From Zygnema cylindricum (Eukaryota; Streptophyta; Zygnematophyceae; Zygnematales; Zygnemataceae), in NCBI GenBank assembly GCA_037447655.1, contig JBBHKE010003070.1, positions 124,001 through 188,000 on the forward strand: a stretch of DNA of 64,000 bases, written 5' to 3'. The position numbers and the translations under genes were made by a program. This document shows positions 53,002-64,000 of this stretch, one piece after another; position 1 is the stretch's first letter; every line of letters begins with the position of its first letter. The notes beneath the pieces are model-generated. The model was not told where the DNA came from and searched no databases. It saw only the letters and a list, made by a program, of their open reading frames with translations.

Positions 53002-56000
53002 GGTTATGGGCCCACCCTCTAGGGTGCCCACCTTCAATGGATCTGGGTTCATCTATTGGGAAGCCGTGATGATGGGAGCTTTGTGTGAAAAACGATACTG
53101 GGGTATCGTCAGTGGACAAGTGAAACGTCCACCTTCGGGAACTCCACTAGGATTTGGGGGAGTAAGGTTTTCTGCAACAACGATTGCCTCAGCGGAGGAG
53201 GCAGATGATGGGGACAGCAGTGTGTCCGAAAAGGAAAAAGGGAAGGAGACACCCCTCACTCCTATTGCCACCGTATCGGGAGCGGCGACCGTGAAGACCG
53301 TGGAGAACGATACTCAAATGTGGGAGGATGTAAACATGGCTGCCAAGAACTTCATTCTGAGGCACCTCACTCAAGGTTTGGCCACTCCTCATCTTCACAT
53401 TTACAAGGCGGAGGAGTTGTGGGAGAGTTTAGTGGAGATTTATAGAGCTGGAACTATTTAGGAGCTCCAGTTGGCTGAGCAAAAGCTATTGAGTTACACT
53501 TACAAAAGAGGAAAGATGTTAGATTACTGTAATGATCTTTCTTGTTTGTATATGGAAATGGAAAGTGCCGGGTGGACAGGTACAATGAAAATGAAAGTTA
53601 ACACCCTTATCATGAAATTACCACATGAGTTCGAAAACATAGTGTACCGAGTACAGGGAATGCCTGATAGTTCATAGAAATGGAACACAGTAGTCAGGAT
53701 GATACTTGTGCAGGAAAACACAATGGAGATTAGGAGAGGAGGAAAGAGCATTCAAGCTCTAGCAGCAGGAGGGGACCGATGGGGGAAGGACCCGAAGAAA
53801 CCTTATAGAGGGGAAAGAGATCATTCTGGGGGACAGAGGCCCCCAAAGGGTCTTTGTCATTATTGCAAAAAGCCGGGACACTTTATTGCAGATTGTGTGA
53901 AGCTATCAGAGCTGAGGCTCCAAGAGAACCGTGGAGGAGGTTCTTTCGTAAGAAAGAAAAAGGCACTTGTGGTTACAAAAGTGTCAGGAGAAACCGAGGA
54001 TTAGTCCTCTGAGGAGGATGGGGAGCTTCTTCTTGACGAGAGTCTGGAGGAGAAGGAGATCCCTCGGAGGCAGAAGTGTGCCCTTGGAGCAATTCGGGAA
54101 GCTCCACAGGAAGGATGGATCATCGACTCAGGTGCATCCATGCATATGTGTCGTGATAAAGAACTCTTCACTAAGCTAAGAAAGATTCCTACTGTAGAGA
54201 TAGTGTATGGGGATGGGAGAGTGGTTACTACAGATCTAGTGGGATAAGTAGATCTGAAAGTCTTAGTGGAGGGTAAGACTTTTATACTTACATTCTCAGA
54301 TGTACTTTACATTCCTCAGCTGAGTAAAAATCTTGTCTCTACGTCTATGTTAGATGACAAAGAGTTTGATACTTTCACCAGAAACGGAGTCTTTACAGCT
54401 AAGTATGGGAATGAAGTTTACTTCACAACAGATAAGGGTAGCCAAGGAATGTTTAGGCTTAACCTGAGTAATGAAAAGAAGAATGCTTATTATGTTGGTG
54501 TTCCTAAGGTGATGATTTGGCATAAGCGATTGGGGCATGTGCATTTTGATAGGTTGAGGGAAATGAAAAAGCTTGGGGTAGTAGATGGCATTCAGTTTGA
54601 GGATAATGAAATGATGGAAGATTGTAGTGGTTGTGCTCAAGGTAAGGCTCACAGACTTCCCTTTCCCAAAGCCGCCACATATAGAGGTGAGAAAGTGTTA
54701 GATTTGGTCCACACAGATATTTGGGGACCTGCAAAAGTACCTTCGGTTGGAGGAAAGAGATTTATGATGACAATAACTGATGACTGGTCTAGATACTCTA
54801 GAGTCTACTTTCTGAAAACAAAGTCTGAAGCATCAACTTACTTCAAAGAATATAAAGCTTGGAGTGAGAAGTTGCATGAAACCCCCATTAAGAGGATAAG
54901 GAGTGATAATGGGGGGGAATATACCTCTAACGAGTTTGAGGAATATCTGAGAGATGAGGGAGTGCAGCACCATAAAACTGTACCATATAATCCGGAACAA
55001 AATGGGGTAGCTGAGAGGTTGAATCGAACACTAGGAGATAGTGTGCGCAGTATGTTGGCAGACAAGAAAATAAGAAAGAGATTTTGGGCAGAAGCAATGA
55101 ACTGTGCCAACTACATTAAGAATAGAGTCCTTACCTCAGCTGTAAAGGGAGTGACACCTTATGAGAGATGGGTTGGAAGGAAACCAGATATCTCACACCT
55201 TAAAGTATTTGGTAGCCAAGTGTACAGTCTTGACACGGATAGGAAAAACTGGAAATTAGATGCTAAGGGAAAACCTGGATACTTTGTGGGATATGATGAG
55301 GATGTTAAGGGATATAGAGTCTATGACTTAGCAAAGAAAGATATCATTCTGGTCAAACACTTAGTTGTCATGGATGAAGGGAAGTCATTTGACCCCTTCA
55401 AATATACAAAGAAGATAAGGATCAAATTTGAGTCCGAAAGTGATGAGAATTTGGTAGTTCCCGAAAGGGACATGAGTGAAACTGTGATTACAGATTCAGG
55501 GGAGATCGAAGATTCAGGAGACTCAGCGGAAACTTCACATACTCCTATGGACTTCGAGGAGATAGAAGAAGCGGGACAAGAACCGATTTTCATGGACAGG
55601 GGAGCCGATGAGACAGTGAGAAGGAATCCAAGACTTCCTTTCATTCCAGCTTCGGAGTTTGAGGGAGGAAGGAGGAGCAGCAAAAAGATACAGGAAAAAC
55701 AAGCTGCCCATAAGGTAACTAAGCTATCGCACCCAGATGAGCCTCAGTCTTACTTAGAGGCAGTGAATAGTCCAGAGAAAGAAAGATGGATTAGAGCCAT
55801 AAATGATGAGATGGCTTCTATCATGGAAGCAAATACTTGGGAACTAGCGGATTGCCCTCCAAACAAAAAACCTATTGGATGTAAATGGGTATTTAAACTA
55901 AAACTGAACCCAGATAATACAATTGAGAGGTATAAGGCTCGATTCGTAGCAAAGGGGTTCACCCAAAAAGAGGGGATTGACTATGAGGAGACCTTTGCTC

Positions 56001-57331
56001 CAGTTGTTCGGTTCCCATCGGTAAGGATTCTCCTCAGTCTGGCCGCAGCGGAAGACATGGAAATTCACCAGATGGATATTAAGACTGCTTTTCTTAATGG
56101 TGAGTTAGAGGAAGAAATTTTTATGAGGCAACCCGAGGGGTTTGTGGAAGAAGGAGAAGAGAGCAAAGTGTGCAGGCTCATAAAGTCCTTATATGGACTG
56201 AAACAGGCTCCCCGACAGTGGAAAAAGAAACTAGATGAGTTTCTCACCGATATGGGATACATCCGGATCAGCTCTGACCATTCTATCTATATGTTTGAAG
56301 ATGAGAATGGAGTCATTTTTATTGCAATTTATGTGGATGATCAGCTTGTGTTAAGTAAGTCTTTCGAGAATATCAATAGGCTAAAGAAAGATCTTAGGGG
56401 CAGATTTGATATGAAGGATTTAGGGGAGTCAAAATACATTTTGGGGATCCAAATGGAGAGAGATAGGGGGACGAAGATTATCAGACTTACTCAGAAAGAA
56501 GCAATAGGTAATATGCTTGAGAAATTCCAGATGGAAAATGCTAACAGTTGTACCACTCCCATGGACTTGAAAAAAGTAAGTGATGGGAGTGTAGAACGAG
56601 GAGTGATGATCTTAGACGATCAGATGAGTCCAGAGGAGAGAGAGTTCATGAAGTCTATCCCTTATGGACAGGTCGTAGGAAGCTTAATCTATTTTATGAA
56701 CTCTACCAGGCCGGACATAGCGGCAGCAGTTGGAGTACTTTGTAGGAGTCTTAATGATCGTAGGAAGAGAGACTGGGAGGCAGCCAAGAGAGTCATGAGA
56801 TATCTGGTTGGAACCAAAGAATTATGGTTGCATTTGGGAGGGGAGCACACTGATATCACCACTTGGAGTGACGCTAGTTATGGGGATGCACCTATGAGAA
56901 GATGCACTTCTGGATATGTTTTGTATGTGGGGGAAGGTGCTTGATGTTGGAGCAGTAAGCAACAAAAGGTGGTTGCTCAGTCTACTATGGAGGCAGAGTA
57001 TATGGCGTCTTGTTCTGCTGTAAAAGAACTAATGTGGGTGAAATCATTGTTACAAGAACTGGGATTTATGAAGGAGGGAGTGCATGATATCTTTTGCGAT
57101 AACCAAGCTGCAATTGCGATTGCAGCCAATCCAAAACACCATTTCAAAGCAAAACATATGGACATAAGATTAAGCTTCGTAAGAGAAAAAGTAGAAAATA
57201 AAATTTTAAATCTTGTGTATAGACCTGATGAAGAAAGGGTGGCTGACATGATGACCAAACCTGTGCCCTCTCCTAAACTAAAATATTGTCAGGAAAAATG
57301 CGGGTTGAAAGAAAAATTAAAATTAGACTAG
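52982..57331 (+). pseudogene. copia gag-pol of element B, five in-frame stops, no frameshift
   Basis: From the ATG 52982 (LTR) to the TAG 57329-57331 a single frame is kept, but it is interrupted at 53459-53461 (TAG, Gln expected), 53675-53677 (TAG, Trp expected), 54002-54004 (TAG), 54245-54247 (TAA, Ser expected) and 56942-56944 (TGA, Cys expected). All domains are readable: QVMGPPSRVP, a CCHC knuckle (CHYCKKPGHFIADC), protease DSGASMHMC, integrase (HTDIWGP, RSDNGGEY, EQNGVAE), RT with YVDDQLVL (Leu to Gln after DD) and RNase H. About 1445 codons if read through, matching El1. Each stop fits a single-base change, so this is a decayed copy, not a recoding system. Confidence 0.9.
53002..53016 (+). 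promoter_or_regulatory. half-tRNA primer-binding site of element B
   Basis: GGTTATGGGCCCACC at the first base after the LTR, perfect match to the other elements, followed by the same CACCC-TCTA-GGGTG hairpin. Confidence 0.8.
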
Positions 57332-57344
57332 AAAATAAGGGGAG

Positions 57345-58383
57345 TGTTGAAATATATAGATTTTTAGAGTATTTTCTAGGTTTAAATATGTTTTTATAAA
57401 AGAAAAAAAAGAATGGATGGACAGCCTGCCTCCACCTGCGCTCTCTAGCTCCCATACTTGTTGTAGTCACTGAAGGTAAGAGAGAGAGGTTGATCCATGG
57501 CTGCCTTAGTTCAACAGACACCTATTTTTAGTAGGTTACTAAAAATATACTTGACGGACCAGAGATTTGATCCCGGTACCTGCGGTTCGTCAAGTTGACC
57601 GGTAGCGGTCAGCTTTATCCTAATAGACTAGGACCAATGCTAAGTGCTATGGTATGTGATAGAGATATATTTAGTTCGAGTGGATAGAATTCATTTAACT
57701 AGAACTGTATACGGCGTACAAAGATTCAGTTTTATAAAGTACGTCGTACGACACTAATTCAAAACGGATACCACGCATTTTATTTCGACATCGGAACAAA
57801 TGTCGCGCAAGTATTTATTACGGCTAAGATTGCGTTTCGCATAAAATCCAACGGCGCACATCATCGCCGAAATCCCAGAGTGGTCACTTTGGCGTTTTGT
57901 GACGTGGAATGACCTAGAGCCACGTGGAGAGATGACATTTGGTCATGAGAATTCTGAGTAATGTACGGACGAGTGAAAAGTAGATACGCGTCCGCTAAAT
58001 AGCCTTGTTGTACATAGGCCGTACAAAAGGTACATCGGCAGTAGTACTTTTTGGTACGGTACAGTAATCTGATTGGTACGTACTTCAGTAGATATAAGTT
58101 ATTAGATGGAATTAGGACTTAGAAAATTTTCGTAGGTAGTCACCTCTCCCTTTGAGAGTTTGTACAAATTGGCATTTTTACTGCCTCGTAACTTATCGGC
58201 TGGTTGGCCGTTTTTAGTGATTCTTTTTGCTACTGACTCAGGGGAGTCGACGCTGCACAGGGGTGCAGTCAAATTGTCAGTTTGCCTTCTTGGGCAGAAG
58301 TGGTCGTGGCTTAAAGTGGGTTAGTTAAATACTATCTAAAGGCTTCCTGTATTCTGTAGTCCAATGGAGGACACAGAATTGCA
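57345..58383 (+). repeat. 3' LTR of element B
   Basis: 1039 bp, same ends as the 5' LTR; box B-like sequence at 57562-57574 (minus strand). The GACTC-AGGG-GAGTC hairpin is intact here where the 5' LTR has GGACTT. ATTAA follows. Confidence 0.95.
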
Positions 58384-61300
58384 ATTAATGTTACAAAGGC
58401 ATTAGATTTGTGGGATGCTTTGAAATCTTCTTATGTTAGAGCTAGTGACCAGCATGAGATTATAATTGCTGCTTAGATCTATGAGTATAAGTATATAGGC
58501 AGTAGCATGGTGGAATACACTAATCGGTTTCGAATGTTATTGTTAGAAAATGCATGTTCTAGGGGGACTTTCTCCCCTTATCATCAGGTCATGATTCTCT
58601 TAAAGGGGCTACCTAGTGAATATAAAAGAGCCTCAGATGAAATGAAAAAATTCTCCAAACCTCTTTGGAATTTGCAAACAACTATAGAGTTTATCTTGTC
58701 AGAAGAAGCCACTCAAACAATTTTAGGATCTGGGAAACTAGCTGTAGCCTTCACGGCTCAATTTCAGAGAGAAATTAGATATCAAGGGAATCAGTTTAAT
58801 CCCAAGTTTGAGAAATGTGTTTTTTGCTATACTGATGGTCACTCCTTCAGACCTTGTCTTTTATATATAAAATCTCTTGAAACACGTATCTTTCGGAAAG
58901 GATGGAGACATCGCGGACCTTCTATTCCTCAAAGACCACCGAATAAAATTGTTGCGTTTTCAGCGGATGATACGAAATTGGAGAAGAAGCAGATTGACGA
59001 AGAAAAACCTGATATGACCAGATTTCCGAAAACTGATGACAAAGAGTTCTTTCCTCTTGCCAAACTCGACATGATGGAAGGAGAAAAGGACCTCGGATGG
59101 ATAATGGATTCTGGCAACCCTTCACACATGTGCTGGAACAAGTCTTGGTTTTAGGAGATGTCTTCTATTCCTTTACGTCAGATCTTTTATGCTTGTGGCT
59201 ATGCTGTTGAATTAAATGCCAAAGGAAATAAAGATCTGGATTGTGTGATAGATGGAATGGTTGTTAAGAGAACTGTGTACGATGTCTTTTATGTTCCAAA
59301 GTTTAAGAAAAATGTGTTTTCTACGTCTGTAGCTGAAAGCAAAGGCTTTGAGGTTCTCCAGAAAAATGGCAAGAAAATAGTGAGCAAGGATGGAATAGTA
59401 GCTCTTGTGGGAACTAGAAGCCCAAACTTTTTGTACCGCATGGGACCTGGCTAATAAAATTGATTTTGCTTACTCTAGTGTCCTATGTGATAATGTTTTG
59501 TGGCATAGAAGACTTGGTCATGTGCATCATGAGAGACTTTCTAAGATGATAAAGAATGATAAGATGAGGGAGTCAAGCTCGGTCAAAAAGAGTCTCATGT
59601 TTGTGATGGTTGTGCTTTCGGAAAGCTTCACAAGCTTCCCCTCCCACAAGTTTTTGATCATCGAGCCATAGATCTCCTTGGTATTATTCACTCTAATGTC
59701 TTCGGCCCTTCCAAAGTTCTCTCTCTTGGTGGCAGCCGCTATTTTGTCACCTTTACAAACGACTACTCTCGGTACAGTCGCTTATACTTCATGAAGGAGA
59801 AGAGCGAAGTCTTCACTAACTTTAAGCACTACAAAATCTGGGCGGAGAAACTTCACGGCAAATCTATTCTTGCTTTGCGGACAGATAATGGTGGAGAGTA
59901 TGTATCCCATGCCTTTCCCGATATCTTGAAAGAAAATGGCATCTCTCGTGAATTTACTGCTCCGTACACACCGAAACAAAATGGTGTGGCCGAGAGACTT
60001 AATCGAACCTTGATTGAATGTGCTCGCTCTATGATGGGCGATAAAGGTGTGGATCCAAAGTTTTAGGGAGAAGCTTTTCATTATGCTTCCTATATCAGAA
60101 ATAGAGTAGAAACCCGAGTTGTTAAGGGTAAAACACCTTATGAAGTATGGACAACACCTTTTGAAGTATGGAAAGGCAGAAAACCAAATGTTGGTCATTT
60201 TAGAGTCTTCGGCAGCAAATGCTATATCTTGGATAATCTTCCTAATTGGAAGCTTAGTCCACAATCTGTACTTGGTGTTTTCTTAGGCTATGATGATAAA
60301 TCTGCAGGATATAGAGTGTATAACCCTCAAAGAGGATGCCTTCAGACAGCCAGGAATATTTTGATTAAATAAGATAGTCAATCTGTGGATGTTTTTAGTA
60401 TGGATGCAGCTGAAAGGAATGAGAAAATACAAGAGTATATCATTCTTGAGCAGGTTCCTTTTACTCCATCTCCTTCTACTTCCTCTACCTCTCTTTTGAA
60501 TGTCTCTGGGCCGTCAGATCCTACTTTCGAAGCTGCTCCTACCACTACACGCCCTCTACGGAACACTAGGGGACAAACCGTTCTCGCGCCAAATTTTCCG
60601 GGGGAAGAAGGTAAAGCAACCACCTTCGAGGCGACCGAATGGAGAGTGTTTTTTTTTGCAAGCACAGGGAGCCACTTACTATTCAGGAAGCCTTTTCCGT
60701 TCCTGAAAAGGATTTTTGGATCTCGGCTGCAAATGATGAGATAAAGTCAATTATGGAAGCCCAAACATGGGAACTTGTGGAGCTCCCACCGAACCGGAAA
60801 GCTACCGATTGTAACTGGGTCTTCAAATTAAAATTGAATCCTGATAATACAATTGAGAGATATAAAGCTAGACTGGTTGCTAAGGGATTTAGTCAGAAGG
60901 AGGGAATTGATTATGAAGAGACCTTTTCTCCTGTGGTTTGCTTTCCTACTGTTAGAGTTTTGCTCTCTCTTGTTGCAATAGAGGATATGGAATTGCATCA
61001 GATGGACATAAAGACGGCTTTCGTGCATGGTGATTTGGAAGAAGTAATTTATATGAAGCAGCCAGAGATGTATGCAAAAAAAGGGAAAGAAAGTTTGGTC
61101 TATAAACTGTTGAAGTCCTTGTATGGTGTGAAACATGCTCTGAGACAATGGAACCTGAAGCTCGATGAGTTTTTCACCAATCTAGGCTTTACCAAGATCA
61201 GTTCAGATCACTCAGTCTATGTAATTGAAGGTGAGGATGGAGTGATTTATGTGGCAGTATATGTAGATGATTTGCTGTTGATTAGCAAATCTATCAATGA

Positions 61301-62231
61301 AATTAATAAAATAAAATCAGATCTGAATTCTCGGTTTGAAATGAAGGACTTGGGTGAGGCTAAGTATATTCTAGGAATCCAGGTAGAAAAAGATAGGAAA
61401 CAGAGAATTATTTATCTAACTCAAAAAGAAGCAATCTGGAACATGTTAGAAAAGTTTGGTATGTCAGAAGCAAAGGGGAGTGCCACCCCTATGGAATTCA
61501 GGCAGAAGTTGGAGGGTACGGAAACGGATGGTGGTGTTTTGGTTGGTGATTTTTTGGATTCGACGGAGGCAGATTCTATGTCCTCTATTCCTTACAGGCA
61601 GATTGTCGGAAGCCTCATCTATTTCATGAACTATACTCGTCCGGACATCGCAGCTGCAGTTGGAGCCCTGAGCCAAAGCCTTCAAAATCCGAGGAAGTCG
61701 GACTATTAGGCAGCAAAGAGAGTTCTTCGCTATCTTGCAGGAACTCGAAATCTTAGACTCTTTTGGTGGAGAGGAGGTCAAAATTCATACATGGAGCGAT
61801 GCGAGCTACGGAGACATGCCCAGCCGCCGCTCCGCCACCGGATACATTTTAAAGATCAAAAGTGGAACTTGTTGCTAGAGCAGCAAACTTCAGAAGCTAA
61901 CAGCTCAGTCTACCATGAAGGCTGAGTACATGGCTGCCAGCTCCGCAGTTAAGGAGTTACTTTGGGTAAAGTCTCTACTCCAAGAGCTTCTCTTTATGCA
62001 ATGTGGACCACAGATAGTGTGGTGTGACAATCAGGCAGCAATCGCTATTGCATCTAATCCTAGTCATCACTTTAAGAGTAAGCACATTGATATTAAGCTA
62101 CATTTTGTAAGAGAAAAGTCATGAAGTTGAGTTATTTACCGGATGAGCAAATGGTGGCTGATATGATGACGAAACCCTTGCCTGCACCCAAATTGAAGTT
62201 TTGTAGAGAGGCATGTGGACTGAGTGACTAG
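58384..62231 (+). pseudogene. element A gag-pol, remainder
   Basis: Continuation of element A gag after the B insertion. There is a stop soon after (IIIAA*), then gag (58507 on), a CCHC knuckle CVFCYTDGHSFRPC (about 58816-58857) and protease MDSGNPSHMC (59104 on) ending in a TAG at 59153-59155. Integrase follows in pieces: VLWHRRLGHVHHERL (about 59500), a frameshift, then RTDNGGEYVS and KQNGVAERLNRT (59878-60010), with a stop after VDPKF and a short direct duplication (CACCTTATGAAGTATGGA, then CACCTTTTGAAGTATGGA) near 60133. RT is open at 60639-61709 with YVDDLLLI; RNase H (61710-62231) is broken. Once a standard copia gag-pol, now defunct. Confidence 0.85.
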
Positions 62232-62254
62232 CAAAGTCTAAAGCTTTAGGGGAG

Positions 62255-63161
62255 TGTTGTTTTTAGAAAGCTTTAGTCCTCTCTCTACCTCGGCTATGAG
62301 GGAGAGAGAGCTGTTCAGGACTTAAGATTATTTTTTGTTGAGTTCGGTTCAGTACTTACCGAAATTAGTGTGACAGTGAAGTTGGGAGTTCACGGTTCAT
62401 TCACACTTGGGACACGCGTTGTCAGTTGAGAGAAATGCGTGAGTATGTCCTCCGTGGACATACGGGAATTCGGCAAGACCACGGGATTTCGTGAAGTCAC
62501 ATCTACGATGCCAAATCCTCTAATCGTACGGCTGACTGCCGCCGCCAACAAACACTGACGGCGCATGACTAGATCACTATCACTTTATGTTCTCTGAACT
62601 TCGGTGTAAATATTTGGTAGAACAAAAATTTGTTTATAGTGAATTAGTTGTTTAGTGTTGAAAGTGTGGTTTATGACATACCTTCAGTACACAGGTATAC
62701 TCACAGTATTTGTTGTGGTGGATTGTTAGGTTTACGGTTGGAATGCCTCCGTACAGCTTAGTGTAGTTTCAGTATATAGAAGTAGGACTTAGTGAATTTA
62801 TACATTAGGAACAAATGATATGAAAAACTGTACACTCAGTTTTTATGAAAATTCACGTCCAAATATCTCACAGATCTGTGAGCAGAATTAAGTGAAATTT
62901 TATGTGTGTGTTCCTTTCAATGATATCTACATTTTGGTAGATTTGTAGGACTATTGTGTCCATGTGTTGAAAGTTATTGTCTGTCAAAGTTGTTGTTTTG
63001 CCTTTGGTATTTGTGGAAGCTTCATCTCTTGTTTATTGTCTGTCAAAGTTGTTGTTTTGCCACTGGTATTTGTGGAAGCTTCCTCTCTTGTTTTGTTCTA
63101 CAATGACTACTACTGTTGCTTCTTCTTCATCTTCAGTACCAGCAGTTGTCTCATAATAACA
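62255..63161 (+). repeat. 3' LTR of element A with internal 60-bp duplication
   Basis: 907 bp from TGTTGTTTTTAG to AATAACA. The segment around TATTGTCTGTCAAAGTTG..GGAAGCTTC is present twice in tandem (about 62970-63090), explaining the 60-bp excess over the 5' LTR. GTCTC follows. Confidence 0.9.
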
Positions 63162-64000
63162 GTCTCATGCGCATATTACAGACGTAATTGACTAACGAAT
63201 GCTATGTAAAGTGTGTATCGAATTATTTTAAATTATGATAAAATACATACCCTACTTTGTACCCGTACATTTTTCGTACATTTGCGTACAATGTCCGTAT
63301 ATTTCCGTAATTTTGAGGGTCATTAAGGGGATTTTTGGGTTTTACGATTTATTTTCATACAATCCATTGTATTTTACATTTATGTATAGTGTTTGTACAT
63401 TTTCGTACATTGTAGGGCTATTTAAGGAAAAAATTTAGAGTTAATAAGGCACATTTCCCTAAATTCCCGTATATTTTAGTACATTTGCTTTACACTTTTA
63501 GTACATTTAGGTCTAGTAAATTTTCGTACTTGTTAAGGTTATTTAATGCGGTTTTTAGGGTTTTAGGTTACATTATTGTATGTTCCTGTATATTTTAGTA
63601 CAAGAGCCTTAGTTTTTTCATATTATTAAGCTTTTGGGTACACATTTATTATGTTTCTGTACATTTCTATATGCATTTTGTAATTTTTATGATTTTTATA
63701 GATCTTTTAAAGTTATACATTTCATATTTTTTGTACATTTCAGTAGAAGGAAAACTATACGAAATTGACAAAAGTATAAGATAGATGAATACTACGTAGA
63801 TTTCGTAAAAAAATCGAACTTCGTACAAATTGGACAACTAGGGTTGCATCTTAGGGTACGGCCCCATCTACTTATAACTTAGCGAACTTAATGTGTTTCT
63901 TAGGGCGGATCCGGTGGACCCCGATTTCAGGTTTCTCTATGTATTTACTCGAAATTGTTACTTAACTCTGTGACGATTGTATACATCGACAATGCCCGTG
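63162..64000. other. no gene seen; GTAC-rich degenerate repeat sequence
   Basis: AT-rich sequence to the right edge. 63255-63740 contains many variants of TTTCGTACATTTGCGTACA, CCGTATATTTTAGTACATTT and TTTTTAGGGTTTTA, an irregular repeat without a clear period. Short frames are chance. Confidence 0.5.

Larger units (their letters stand above)
51963..58383 (+). mobile_element. copia retrotransposon B, nested in A, coding region broken by stops
   Basis: 6421 bp with two 1039-bp LTRs (51963-53001, 57345-58383), a perfect half-tRNA primer site (53002-53016), polypurine tract (57332-57344) and target duplication ATTAA (51958-51962, 58384-58388). The LTRs differ at a few percent of positions, clearly more than in El1 and D. 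It interrupts the gag of element A. Confidence 0.95.
50900..63161 (+). mobile_element. diverged copia retrotransposon A, split by element B
   Basis: Old plus-strand copia element with a 5' LTR at 50900-51746 (847 bp), a 3' LTR at 62255-63161 (907 bp) and target duplication GTCTC (50895-50899 and 63162-63166). The 60-bp difference equals a tandem duplication in the 3' LTR. The second LTR base of the 5' copy has mutated (TA instead of TG). Gag-pol is interrupted by element B at 51963 and by stops and frameshifts. It is a separate family from Z/El1/B/D/E: no AGGG hairpins or clear tRNA-like unit were seen and its primer site is diverged. Confidence 0.9.

Noticed and set aside
52982-57331. Stop-codon readthrough or recoding to express element B
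   Set aside because: Stops are of three types, at unrelated domain positions, and absent in El1 and D, so decay is the simpler explanation.

Overview
The window reads as nuclear DNA of a green plant or streptophyte alga; I cannot name the species. It is AT-rich and intron-bearing, has plant-style Ty1/copia retrotransposons nested in one another, has TTTAGGG-like motifs, and its retrotransposon primer sites match the anticodon arm of plant initiator tRNA-Met as I remember that tRNA. A run of ten Ns at 13548-13557 shows it comes from a scaffolded assembly. Almost nothing here is host gene: the only recognisable host coding sequence is one large exon of a class 3 (diacylglycerol-lipase-like) lipase on the minus strand at 39707-41392, plus a weak candidate small gene near 15.3-15.8 kb.

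Layout. 1-12969: a minus-strand copia element (called Z) whose 3' LTR (398-1345) also serves as the 5' LTR of a second copy running off the left edge. A younger plus-strand element (El1, 2705-9154, target duplication TAATC) sits inside its RT region. 12970-13547: part of a plus-strand LTR (C) inserted in Z's 5' LTR and cut by the N gap. 13558-16552: non-coding sequence with a terminal-inverted-repeat (TIR) element at 13778-14584. 16553-22762: an intact minus-strand copia element (D) with apparently identical LTRs, a 1478-codon open gag-pol and target duplication GGCCA. 22763-39706: no clear host genes, but a purine-rich tract, several non-autonomous DNA-transposon-like elements with TIRs, a 2.3 kb degenerate satellite with orientation switches, simple repeats and a LINE-type reverse transcriptase fragment. 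39707-41392: the lipase exon. 41646-45852: a truncated, broken plus-strand copia element (E). 46056-48130: a decayed LINE-type RT. 48751-49451: a second copy of the TAA-flanked TIR element seen at 28012-28739. 50900-63161: a diverged plus-strand copia element (A, target duplication GTCTC) split by element B (51963-58383, target duplication ATTAA). 63162-64000: AT-rich GTAC-motif sequence.

The copia families Z, El1, B, D and E (with LTR C) form one related group with unusual shared architecture. (i) The primer-binding site abuts the LTR and matches the anticodon arm, not the 3' end, of initiator tRNA-Met, which is the half-tRNA priming of Drosophila copia/Ty5-type 'hemiviruses'. (ii) The gag start codon lies inside the 5' LTR, so translation runs through the LTR end and the primer site. 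(iii) A cluster of small hairpins, mostly with AGGG-type loops, lies about 125-200 nt upstream of the primer site, and one stem shows compensatory changes between families. (iv) Each better-preserved LTR carries, on the strand opposite to gag-pol, a tRNA-like unit with box A-like and box B-like motifs followed within about 40 nt by a T4-5 run, i.e. a candidate antisense RNA polymerase III gene. Points iii and iv are the best candidates here for something undescribed.
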